NCBI GenBank assembly: GCA_002449535.1
Contig: DJWZ01000153.1
Span: forward strand, 1-19,695
Length of the DNA stretch: 19,695 nucleotides
Source: Prevotellaceae bacterium UBA7017
GTDB lineage: Bacteria > Bacteroidota > Bacteroidia > Bacteroidales > Bacteroidaceae
Reading direction: 5' to 3'
In this document: one piece after another, positions 13,053-19,695 of the stretch
Layout: every line of letters starts with the position of its first letter
Position numbering within the stretch: the first letter of the stretch is position 1
Translations under genes and position numbers: made by a program
Notes under the pieces: model-generated
Seen by the model: the letters and a program-made list of their open reading frames with translations, nothing else
Told to the model about the DNA's origin: nothing
The model's database searches: none

Positions 13053-14468
13053 TCAGTTATCAATCTGAAACAGCGGGTCCTCCGGCATTACCATCACAGG
13101 CTTCTGCTCAGCCTCTTTCAGCAGGTCGGCAGAAACATACTGCTTATCTACCACCAGTCGGAACATATATTCCCTGAACCAACGGTCTGTCATGATGAGG
13201 CAGCCAGCCTGTCCGCTCGCTGTTCCCCAGGAGTTTTCCACCTTCCACTTTCGTGGCTTGCCCTCGGCATCTAAATCTACGGCAGATAGTGTCATGGCAT
13301 GCGTTGAGCCGCTGTCGAATGTTGCTATGCGTTCAGCCTTCGTCATGTTGAAAGTGGTGTTGAAAAGAGTTGCATAGTCGTAGTTCTCCGTGTCTAAGAA
13401 TCCGCGCTTGCGGTCCAGCTGCTTGCCAACGTCATACGAACTATACATCTTTCGTCCGTCCTTCAGCGACGCTATAGCCAGTGCCGTTATCTCCTCCATT
13501 GGCAGGTTCAGGTATTTCCAGTTGTGCCCGTCATAGGTGTGGCGGTCGTATTCCACCTCGTAAGTCTTGTGATACGGCCGTCTGGGGTCGTTCATCACCA
13601 TTATGAATGTGCCGTTCAGCGGCTTGCCGACAGTTTCCTGGTAGAAGCTCTTTGGCGTAAAATGCCTTGCCTCGCCCTTCGGCTTGCCGTCCTTGTCGGT
13701 AAAGGTATAGGTAAATTCCTTTACAGGTTCCCCTAATGTCAGGCACAGCATGCCATATATCGTGCTGAGCATCTCCGTCTTGCGGTTTTGTATAGCCTTT
13801 GCCGATGTCTTGCTGGCAGCCATTTCGTACAGTTCCAGCCCAAACTCCCTCAGCTTCGATGATATCAGTCGTGCCATGCGGCTGGTATTCTCTGCCGAAT
13901 ATGTCTCTGGCACTACGCTCTGCGGCACCAAGCCATATTTCTCTGCCAAGTCTGCAACGCCACAGAATGTTCCTCCGTCGTTGATGGGGTGCTTGAAGAA
14001 GAACTGCAGTCGCAGGTCGTCAAACGGCTTCTGGGCGTTGTCCAGTACCCCTTGCAACATCAGGTTTGCCTTCTCCAGCTGGTCGTAGAAGAAAAGGTAG
14101 TCCTGCGAGAATTCTACCGCCAGGGTGTCATTATGGTGTTTTGCAAAGTTAGAGCGCAGCACGTTCAGCCCTGAGAACATCCAGCATCGTCCGCTCTGCT
14201 TCTGGTCGTGGATGCTCTGCTTCGGCGTCTCAATAGAGAAGTGCGTATCTACCGCTCCTTGGTTCTTGTAGTTCTTAGACAGGTCGTCAATAGAGTTGGA
14301 GGCAATGGCGTTAAACAATGCCTTGCTTGCCGGATTGGCAGCCTGCTGCTTTTCCATCTGTTGCAGCATCTGTGTGCTGATGCCGCCGCTTTTCTGTGCT
14401 GGGGCAGCAATAGAGCATGCCAACAGCCCCACAATAATCGTTGCTTTTATTGGTCTTTTCATATTCAT
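13053..14468 (-). CDS. Secreted C1B (PepC/bleomycin-hydrolase type) cysteine aminopeptidase
   Basis: 471 residues. Papain-fold catalytic residues are visible: oxyanion Gln89 and nucleophile Cys95 in DQKQSGRCWMFS, His390 in SGSTHAMTLS, and Asn412 in KVENSWG. Overall layout and length fit the C1B family, in which the C-terminus often limits activity to aminopeptidase cleavage. Unlike classic cytoplasmic PepC it has an export signal: MNMKRPIKATIIVGLLACS... could be cut by signal peptidase I near residue 24 (APA|Q) or act as a lipobox at Cys18 (LLAC). It would therefore work in the periplasm or on the surface, on peptides taken up by the cell. A second ATG at 14462 is an alternative start. It has its own near-perfect promoter with a leader of only about ten bases. 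Confidence 0.9.
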   Translation of the reverse strand: MNMKRPIKATIIVGLLACSIAAPAQKSGGISTQMLQQMEKQQAANPASKALFNAIASNSIDDLSKNYKNQGAVDTHFSIETPKQSIHDQKQSGRCWMFSGLNVLRSNFAKHHNDTLAVEFSQDYLFFYDQLEKANLMLQGVLDNAQKPFDDLRLQFFFKHPINDGGTFCGVADLAEKYGLVPQSVVPETYSAENTSRMARLISSKLREFGLELYEMAASKTSAKAIQNRKTEMLSTIYGMLCLTLGEPVKEFTYTFTDKDGKPKGEARHFTPKSFYQETVGKPLNGTFIMVMNDPRRPYHKTYEVEYDRHTYDGHNWKYLNLPMEEITALAIASLKDGRKMYSSYDVGKQLDRKRGFLDTENYDYATLFNTTFNMTKAERIATFDSGSTHAMTLSAVDLDAEGKPRKWKVENSWGTASGQAGCLIMTDRWFREYMFRLVVDKQYVSADLLKEAEQKPVMVMPEDPLFQIDN

Positions 14469-14483
14469 GATTTTTTTCGGTTA

Positions 14484-14513
14484 CAAAGATAGTGTTTTTT
14501 CGTGAGAAAACAA
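14484..14513 (-). promoter_or_regulatory. Promoter for the C1B peptidase gene
   Basis: Minus strand TATCTTTG (14484-14491) with TTG (14511-14513) exactly 19 bases upstream. It is among the best promoters in the window and lies 15 bases before the ATG at 14468, so the leader is very short. Confidence 0.7.
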
Positions 14514-14868
14514 GCGGAAAGTCGATAAAGTGTTCAGATACTGCTGTTTTTATTAACGAAATTCGGCTTCGGCATGTGTTTTTTGTGTGTTTCGTTGTCA
14601 GTTTTCACTTATGGATTATGATTTTATCTCGTCGGCGGAAGAAAATTTGCACGTCGGCGGACGCGATGGATTTTGTCCGCCTGCCAATTTACTACAGTGC
14701 ACTGGAAAACTTTTTGCACTGCACTGCAGGAATTCCTACTCTGCACTGCAGTAAATTCTTCTCAATTACCAGTTTTTTTGCCTTTACTAAACGTGAGGTT
14801 AGGGGAGAATGCTTTTTTTCTTTTTCGTATTAAACTTATCAAAACTGTGTGCGTCATAAAAAGCAGTT
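14514..14868. other. Gene-free region with dyads upstream of the barrel gene
   Basis: About 355 bases without a convincing gene; the open frame 14492-14833 has no domain-like sequence. It holds a direct repeat CGTCGGCGGA (14630-14639 and 14652-14661) and a 7-base dyad GGCGGAC/GTCCGCC (14656-14662 and 14675-14681). An inverted repeat 14686-14701/14742-14757 matches at 15 of 16 bases. There are three GCACTG-containing motifs, including TGCACTGCA-type copies near 14714-14727 and 14742-14750. No TAnnTTTG box is seen before 14869. These dyads may be operator or attenuator sites for the outer-membrane gene, or a degenerate element. Confidence 0.45.
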
Positions 14869-17800
14869 ATGAAACACATTATTGCTCTATTATCATTCTT
14901 TCTTACGCTCTGTCCGATGATGGCATCGGCACAGGAAGCGGATTCTGTTCAGGTAGCACAACCTGCTAAGAACCGCGCCATCACGGGTACTCTCATTGAC
15001 AAGGAGTCAAAGGAGGGCGTCATGCAGGTGACGATACAGCTGCTGAAGGCTGCTGACTCTACTTACGTGGCAGGAACCGTCAGCGACATGGACGGACATT
15101 TTTCTGTAAAGGCACCGGAAAATGGCAAGTATATCCTCAAAATGAGTGTCATTGGCTACAAGACAATCCTGAGAGACATCACCATCAGCGACGATAATGA
15201 TTTTGCCTTCGGAAGGGTGAACATGGAGACGGATGCGGTATTGCTGAAGGAAGTCATTGCCAACGGTGTTGCTGCAAAGGTGGTAGTGAAGGAGGATACC
15301 TTCATATATAATGCTGCTGCATACAGGACACCGGAGGGCTCGGTAATAGAAGAACTGGTGAAACGTCTGCCTGGTGCGCAGATTGATGATAGTGGAAAGA
15401 TTACCATCAATGGCAAGGAGGTAAAGAAGATAATGGTTGACGGCAAGGAATTCATGACTGGCGACACGCAGACGGCTTTGAAGAACCTGCCTACATCTAT
15501 TATAGAAAAGGTGAAGGCTTATGACGAGAAGAGTGACCTTGCAAGGATGACCGGTGTTGATGACGGCGAGGAGCAAACCGTGCTGGACTTTGGTATCAAG
15601 AAGGGCATGAACAAGGGCTACCTGACTAACATCGACTTGGCGATTGGTACAAAGCATAGGTATGCTGAGCGCGTGATGGGTGCGTACATGAAGGATAATA
15701 GCAGAATAATGGTGTTCGGCAACATGAACAATACTGGCGACAGAGGCTTCGGAGGTCGTGGTGGCGGCGGTGGCAGCAACGGACTGTCTGCTCCAAAGAT
15801 GTTCGGCTTGAACTATAACTATGAGATAAAGGATAAACTGAAGGCGGATTTCTCTGTAAGATATAACCATAATGATACAGACAACAACACAATCACATCG
15901 ACGGAAAACTTCGTATCGAAGAGTGGGTCGTTCGGTAATAGCATAAGCCAGAACTACAGCCGCTCTAACTCTTGGAACATGAACGGACGACTGGAATGGA
16001 AGCCTGATACGATGACTACCATCCAGATACGCCCAAGCTTCAGTGCCAACAAGAACGACGGCAGGTCGCGTAGTGTCAATGCCACCTTCAACAGAGACCC
16101 TTACAGCTTTGAGGGAGTGACAGACCCTATGGACAGCGTAATGATGAATGCCATAGAAAGGGCGACACCTTACAAATTCCGCGTAAACCGCAGGGAGAAC
16201 AAGTCGCTGAGCTATGGTACAAGCACTTCTTTCAACGTTAATGCTACGGTAAACAGACGTCTCTCGTCGCGTAACAACAGCCTTACATGGCAGGGACGCT
16301 ATTCTACCAGCAACAGCGACAATGAATCATTGAGCACTCAGTTTGTGGAACTGTATTTGCAGAATGACTCATCATACTACAGAAACAGGTACAACGTGAC
16401 ACCTTCGAAGAGTTGGGACTTCCAGACTTCGCTGTCATATACCGAGAGGTTGTCAAAATTCTCTTTCCTTGTATTCCGCTATATGTATAAATATAGCAAC
16501 AGGACGAGCGAGAGATCTACTTATGACTTCAGTAAGGAATTGTATGACGACAATTTTCAGCCGATTTTCAATCCAGATGATTTCATGGCTCGTATTCCTT
16601 GGATGATGGAGTATCGTACATTCGGAAACTATGTGGGAATGTATCAGCCGCTGAATTCTTCCTCTATTTTCTATGACAAGGACCAGAGCCGATATTCGGA
16701 ATATGATAACTATACTCATGAGTTGGAACTGACTTGGCGCAGAACGACAAACAACTATAACCTCAATTTGGGCGTGATGTTTCAACCTCAGAGTCAGAAG
16801 CTGACTTATCAGCACTTGGGACTGGACACTATCGCAAAGAGGTCTGTCAGCAACATCACTCCAACCCTGGACTTCAGATACCGCTTCAACAAGCAGAAGA
16901 GCCTCAGGCTGAACTATCGCGGACGTACCAGTCAGCCGTCAATGGAGAATATGCTGCCTATAGTAGATGATACCGACCCGCTGAACATCAGCATGGGTAA
17001 CCCTTACCTCAAGCCGTCATTTACGCAGGACTTCTCACTGAGGTATAACAACTACATACAGAGCCACTTCAACAGTATCATGGCGTTCATAAACTATAGC
17101 AATACCAGAAACAGCGTCTCCAACATGGTGACATACGACGACAAGACGGGCGGACGTACCACGCAGCCACAGAATATCAACGGTAACTGGAATATCAACT
17201 CGGCATTTATGTATAATGCGTCTATAGATACTACCGGCGTGTGGTACATCAACTCTTTCAGCAATGTGAGGTATGTAAACAGCGTCAACTACGTAAATCT
17301 TGACAAGGATGATACGGCTGAGAAAAACTATACCCGCACAACGACCTTGGGACAGCGTCTGGGACTTAGCTACAGAAATGAATGGCTGGAAGTAGAACTG
17401 AACGGTCAGGTGGACTATACCATCAGCAAGAACAAGTTGCAGCCAAATTCAAACATGAATACTTGGAACTTCCAATATGGTACTGACATCACCATTACAG
17501 CCCCCTGGGGAACAGGCTTCTCTACAGGTGCCCACATGACATCAAGGCGTGGATATGCTGATGCTGCTGCCAATACTAACGAGTTTATATGGAATGCGCA
17601 GATTTCTCAGAGTTTCCTCGAAGGAAAACCGCTTACGGTATCTTTGCAGTTCTATGACATACTGAATAGGAGGAGCAGCTTCTCAAGAGCTATCGATGCT
17701 AACTCAAGACGTGATACTTGGTATAATAGCATCAACAGCTACGCTATGCTTCACGTTATCTATCGCTTCAATGCCTTTGGCGGCAAGGAGGCTCGCCAGC

Positions 17801-17934
17801 AGCAACGTGGTGAAGGTGGCAGAGATGGAGGCAGAGAAGGTGGTAACCGTGGAGGCGGTATGAGAGGCGGACAAGGTGGCTTCGGAGGCGGAGGCTTCGG
17901 AGGCGGTGGCTTCGGTGGAGGAAGACGCTTCTAA
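14869..17934 (+). CDS. Outer-membrane beta-barrel protein (TonB-receptor-like) with Gly/Arg-rich tail
   Basis: 1021 residues. Signal peptide to about residue 21 (MKHIIALLSFFLTLCPMMASA). A CarboxypepD_reg-like domain (about 36-120; ITGTLIDKESKEGVMQVTIQ, then GHFSVKAPENGKYILKMSVIGYKT) is followed by a plug-like region (about 125-240; EDTFIYNAAAYRTPEGSVIE, LVKRLPGAQID, NGKEVKKIMVDGKEF). A long barrel of the OMP_b-brl_3 type runs from about 255 to 970. Such proteins resemble TonB-dependent receptors, but their transport role is often unproven, and no SusD-like partner lies next to this one. The region near 285-300 is glycine-rich. The last 51 residues (971-1021) form a tail of Gly, Arg and Phe (GGFGGGGFGGGGFGGGRRF) beyond the barrel. 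It ends just before a strong terminator. Confidence 0.87.
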   Translation: MKHIIALLSFFLTLCPMMASAQEADSVQVAQPAKNRAITGTLIDKESKEGVMQVTIQLLKAADSTYVAGTVSDMDGHFSVKAPENGKYILKMSVIGYKTILRDITISDDNDFAFGRVNMETDAVLLKEVIANGVAAKVVVKEDTFIYNAAAYRTPEGSVIEELVKRLPGAQIDDSGKITINGKEVKKIMVDGKEFMTGDTQTALKNLPTSIIEKVKAYDEKSDLARMTGVDDGEEQTVLDFGIKKGMNKGYLTNIDLAIGTKHRYAERVMGAYMKDNSRIMVFGNMNNTGDRGFGGRGGGGGSNGLSAPKMFGLNYNYEIKDKLKADFSVRYNHNDTDNNTITSTENFVSKSGSFGNSISQNYSRSNSWNMNGRLEWKPDTMTTIQIRPSFSANKNDGRSRSVNATFNRDPYSFEGVTDPMDSVMMNAIERATPYKFRVNRRENKSLSYGTSTSFNVNATVNRRLSSRNNSLTWQGRYSTSNSDNESLSTQFVELYLQNDSSYYRNRYNVTPSKSWDFQTSLSYTERLSKFSFLVFRYMYKYSNRTSERSTYDFSKELYDDNFQPIFNPDDFMARIPWMMEYRTFGNYVGMYQPLNSSSIFYDKDQSRYSEYDNYTHELELTWRRTTNNYNLNLGVMFQPQSQKLTYQHLGLDTIAKRSVSNITPTLDFRYRFNKQKSLRLNYRGRTSQPSMENMLPIVDDTDPLNISMGNPYLKPSFTQDFSLRYNNYIQSHFNSIMAFINYSNTRNSVSNMVTYDDKTGGRTTQPQNINGNWNINSAFMYNASIDTTGVWYINSFSNVRYVNSVNYVNLDKDDTAEKNYTRTTTLGQRLGLSYRNEWLEVELNGQVDYTISKNKLQPNSNMNTWNFQYGTDITITAPWGTGFSTGAHMTSRRGYADAAANTNEFIWNAQISQSFLEGKPLTVSLQFYDILNRRSSFSRAIDANSRRDTWYNSINSYAMLHVIYRFNAFGGKEARQQQRGEGGRDGGREGGNRGGGMRGGQGGFGGGGFGGGGFGGGRRF

Positions 17935-17935
17935 G

Positions 17936-17952
17936 AGAGGTGAGAGGTAAGA
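17936..17952. repeat. Short copy of the purine heptad repeat
   Basis: AGAGGTGAGAGGTAAGA is identical to 9669-9685. It directly follows the stop codon of the barrel gene and continues into GACTTTAGACC, resembling the tail of the copy at 9662-9722. Confidence 0.6.
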
Positions 17953-17970
17953 CTTTAGACCATTAACAAT

Positions 17971-18000
17971 AAAAAAGTCCGACATTTGCCGGACTTTTTT
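17971..18000. terminator. Bidirectional rho-independent terminator
   Basis: A perfect 11-base inverted repeat, AAAAAAGTCCG (17971-17981) and CGGACTTTTTT (17990-18000), with an 8-base loop. A runs on one side and T runs on the other serve both the plus-strand barrel gene and the minus-strand pth gene. The right arm overlaps the pth stop codon by two bases. Confidence 0.9.
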
Positions 18001-18562
18001 ATTTTCTGTTGAATTGATTCATCGTAACATCAACTCCTGCAAGGACGAAGGATTTTATGATTTCTTCGGAGGTCTTGATGACAGGCTCCAGAATAGTTTT
18101 CTCTTCGTCTGAGAATTTTCCCAGCACATAGTCAATCTGCTGCCCTCGGGAGAAGTCACTGCCGATGCCTATACGGAGGCGGGCATAGTCCTGTCCGATG
18201 AGCTGCTGGATGTGTCCCAAGCCGTTGTGACTACCGCCAGAGCCTTTTCCCCTAAGGCGGAACTTTCCCTGTGGAAGGTCTTTGTCGTCAACAATGACGA
18301 GAAGGTTCTCATTGGGGATGTTCTCCTTCTCCAACCAATAGCGAACAGCATTGCCGGAGAGGTTCATAAAGGTGGTAGGCTTCAGTAGAAACAGCTTGCG
18401 ACCTCGCACGGAGGTTTCTGCAAGAAAGCCAAAACGCTTGTCCTGAAACATAGCGTCTTGGCTTTTTGCAAACGCGTCAATCACCATCCAACCGACGTTA
18501 TGACGCGTTTCGTGATATTCAGGTCCGGGATTACCGAGACCTACAATGAGATATTTCTCCAT
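17999..18562 (-). CDS. pth: Aminoacyl-tRNA hydrolase (peptidyl-tRNA hydrolase)
   Basis: 187 residues, normal length. Pth frees tRNA from peptidyl-tRNA that drops off the ribosome. Family motifs are clear: LIVGLGNPGPEYHETRHNVG with Asn12 and catalytic His22, LLKPTTFMNLSGNAVRYW with the substrate-binding Asn, VIVDDKDLPQGKFRLRGKGS with the essential Asp, and GGSHNGLGHIQQLIG. The ATG shares one base with the stop of rplY (TAATG), so the two are translated from one message. This rplY-pth order is common in bacteria. Confidence 0.96.
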   Translation of the reverse strand: MEKYLIVGLGNPGPEYHETRHNVGWMVIDAFAKSQDAMFQDKRFGFLAETSVRGRKLFLLKPTTFMNLSGNAVRYWLEKENIPNENLLVIVDDKDLPQGKFRLRGKGSGGSHNGLGHIQQLIGQDYARLRIGIGSDFSRGQQIDYVLGKFSDEEKTILEPVIKTSEEIIKSFVLAGVDVTMNQFNRK

Positions 18563-19164
18563 TATGAAGCGGCATCCTCAGCAGCAGCGGCTGACATAGC
18601 AGCACGTGTCATCTTCACAGAGCATACGATAACCTCTGGAGCGGTTGCAATGGTGATGCCTTCGTAAGAAAGGTCGCCAACCTTGATAGACTTACCGATT
18701 TCGAGCTTTGTAACGTCAACGTCAAGCTTCTCAGGAATCTGCTTGTATGGAGCTGTAACCTTAATCTGACGGATAGAGAGTGACATGCGACCACCAAGGC
18801 GTACACCGGCAGCAAGACCAACGAGGTTAACAGGAATACCTACTGTGATAGGCTTCTCTGGTGTTATCTCGAGGAAGTCAACGTGCAAAGGTGCATCTGT
18901 TACTGGGTGGAACTGCATCTCCTTTGTGATAGCCATGTGGCTTTCACCGTCGATGTTAAGATTGATGACATAGATGTGAGGAGTGTAGATAGCCTTGCGG
19001 AGCTCTGAGAAAGGAATAGAGAAAGCTAATGCCTCTGGCAAACCGTTCTCACCTTTTTTCTCACCATAAAGGTTACATGGTACAAGACCTTCCTTACGCA
19101 TCAAACGTGATGCTCTCTTACCTGTTTCGGTACGCTTGGTACCTGAAAGAGTGATTTCTAACAT
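18562..19164 (-). CDS. rplY: 50S ribosomal protein L25/general stress protein Ctc
   Basis: 200 residues, the long two-domain (CTC) form. The N-terminal part, MLEITLSGTKRTETGKRASR and then MRKEGLVPCNLYG, binds 5S rRNA. The C-terminal beta domain starts near residue 95 (LEITPEKPITVGIPVNLVGLAAGVRLGG) and ends in an Ala-rich tail (TRAAMSAAAAEDAAS). It has its own promoter with a leader of about 85 bases, and one-base coupling with pth downstream. Confidence 0.95.
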   Translation of the reverse strand: MLEITLSGTKRTETGKRASRLMRKEGLVPCNLYGEKKGENGLPEALAFSIPFSELRKAIYTPHIYVINLNIDGESHMAITKEMQFHPVTDAPLHVDFLEITPEKPITVGIPVNLVGLAAGVRLGGRMSLSIRQIKVTAPYKQIPEKLDVDVTKLEIGKSIKVGDLSYEGITIATAPEVIVCSVKMTRAAMSAAAAEDAAS

Positions 19165-19255
19165 AACTTGTGTTACTCTAAATTAAGTTGATAAAATGCT
19201 TAATTCACCATCACACGGATGCTTCAAAAAGCAACTTTTTCTTTAAAAGTGGGTG

Positions 19256-19286
19256 CAAAGGTAATATTTTTTTGCAATATATACAA
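19256..19286 (-). promoter_or_regulatory. Promoter for rplY-pth
   Basis: Minus strand TACCTTTG (19256-19263) with TTG (19284-19286) 20 bases upstream. The leader to the ATG at 19164 is about 85 bases and contains AAAAAG-TTG-CTTTTT (near 19226-19240), a weak A/T stem whose regulatory value is doubtful. Confidence 0.65.
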
Positions 19287-19357
19287 GTTTTTGCGGAAAA
19301 AATATGAAAAAGGTTATACTAAAGCTTGCTGAAATTCCATCTCTTTGCTTTTCTTTG

Positions 19358-19365
19358 TACCTTTG
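19358..19365 (+). promoter_or_regulatory. -7 box for nusB
   Basis: TACCTTTG matches TAnnTTTG exactly. Four bases (CAAC) separate it from the nusB ATG at 19370. No TTG lies at the usual upstream distance. The short gap suggests a message with no leader. Confidence 0.55.
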
Positions 19366-19369
19366 CAAC

Positions 19370-19695
19370 ATGATAAATCGCGATCTTATACGTATTAAAG
19401 TAGTTCAGTTGGTTTATGCCTATTCCCAGAATGGTGAGCATGATATGACAAAGGCTGACAAGGAATTGATGTTGTCGTTGTCAAAAGCATACCAACTATA
19501 CAATGACCTCCTCCTACTCATTTGCGCTGTCACGAAGATGGCTCGCAAGCGTTATGACATTATCTATACCAAAGCAGAACGCGAGGGTAGGGAATTACCA
19601 CAAAATGCCTTTATTTATAACAAATTCGCATTGCAGCTGGCGGAAAATACCCAGTTGCGCAATTTCGTGGAGACAAACGGGGACATTTGGGAGCA
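19370..19695 (+). CDS. nusB: Transcription antitermination factor NusB (partial)
   Basis: Open from the ATG at 19370 to the right edge, 108 codons visible; the conserved NusB helical core lies mostly beyond the window. The start MINRDLIRIKVVQLVYAYSQ and then SLSKAYQLYNDLLLLICAVT matches the long Bacteroidales NusB form, which has an N-terminal extension before the RNA-binding core. NusB with NusE binds boxA RNA and helps antitermination in rRNA operons. The start is fixed by the conserved MINRxLIR opening, not by a ribosome-binding site, since almost no leader is predicted. Confidence 0.88.
   Translation, partial: MINRDLIRIKVVQLVYAYSQNGEHDMTKADKELMLSLSKAYQLYNDLLLLICAVTKMARKRYDIIYTKAEREGRELPQNAFIYNKFALQLAENTQLRNFVETNGDIWE

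Noticed and set aside
14492..14833. 113-residue frame in the gene-free region
   Set aside because: The sequence is low in domain-like features, rich in Phe and Ser, and covers the dyads and the peptidase promoter, so it is more likely non-coding.
15007..15870. 287-residue open frame on the minus strand within the barrel gene
   Set aside because: It lies fully inside a well-supported gene, has no recognisable domain and reads as a codon shadow.

Overview
The window looks like a chromosomal segment of a member of Bacteroidales, most likely Prevotella or a close relative. The evidence is the gene families (Bacteroidales-type LptC, DUF4105/Lnb N-terminal protein, OMP_b-brl_3 barrel, leucine-rich-repeat protein with a dockerin-like C-terminus, carboxynorspermidine-synthase-like reductase), promoter boxes of the Bacteroidetes form TAnnTTTG with a TTG about 19-20 bases upstream, and simple-sequence intergenic repeats. 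The two ends cut through genes: a PpiD-like chaperone (minus strand, left edge) and nusB (plus strand, right edge).

Layout. Positions 1-4406 (minus strand) hold an envelope cluster transcribed right to left: a beta-barrel protein of unknown role, lptC, a CorC/HlyC-type membrane protein, and a PpiD/SurA-like folding factor with its own promoter. A 63-base divergent promoter region separates this cluster from a plus-strand gene (4470-6209). That gene encodes a fusion of a DUF4105 membrane protein with an NlpC/P60 lipoprotein, joined exactly at a stretch of repeat DNA. A 186-base block with terminal inverted repeats lies between it and a convergent gene (6402-8081) encoding a secreted protein with sixteen 21-residue leucine-rich repeats and a dockerin-like end. 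Next, all on the minus strand, come a frameshifted small antitoxin-like gene (8201-8412), pepT, recA, a saccharopine-dehydrogenase/carboxynorspermidine-synthase-like gene, a lipoprotein gene overlapping it by 4 bases, and a secreted C1B cysteine aminopeptidase. A 400-base region without a gene precedes a plus-strand outer-membrane barrel protein with a glycine/arginine-rich tail (14869-17934). A bidirectional terminator separates this from convergent pth and rplY. rplY diverges from nusB.

Working together. lptC serves lipopolysaccharide transport, and the PpiD-like protein serves folding of exported proteins, so the left cluster is an outer-membrane biogenesis group. rplY, pth and nusB are translation/transcription housekeeping genes. 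recA sits at the end of a possible run of lipoprotein, spermidine-pathway reductase and recA, with no visible promoter of its own.

Most of the window is ordinary housekeeping DNA, and I see no complete new defence or mobile system. The most interesting signals are: (1) the fusion in 4470-6209, where an intergenic repeat appears to have become both the joint and the hydrophobic core of a lipoprotein signal; (2) the same repeat recurring near 9662 and 17936; (3) the orphan, one-base-frameshifted antitoxin-like gene; (4) the mosaic leucine-rich-repeat array; and (5) two genes whose start codon lies four bases after the -7 box, suggesting leaderless mRNAs.
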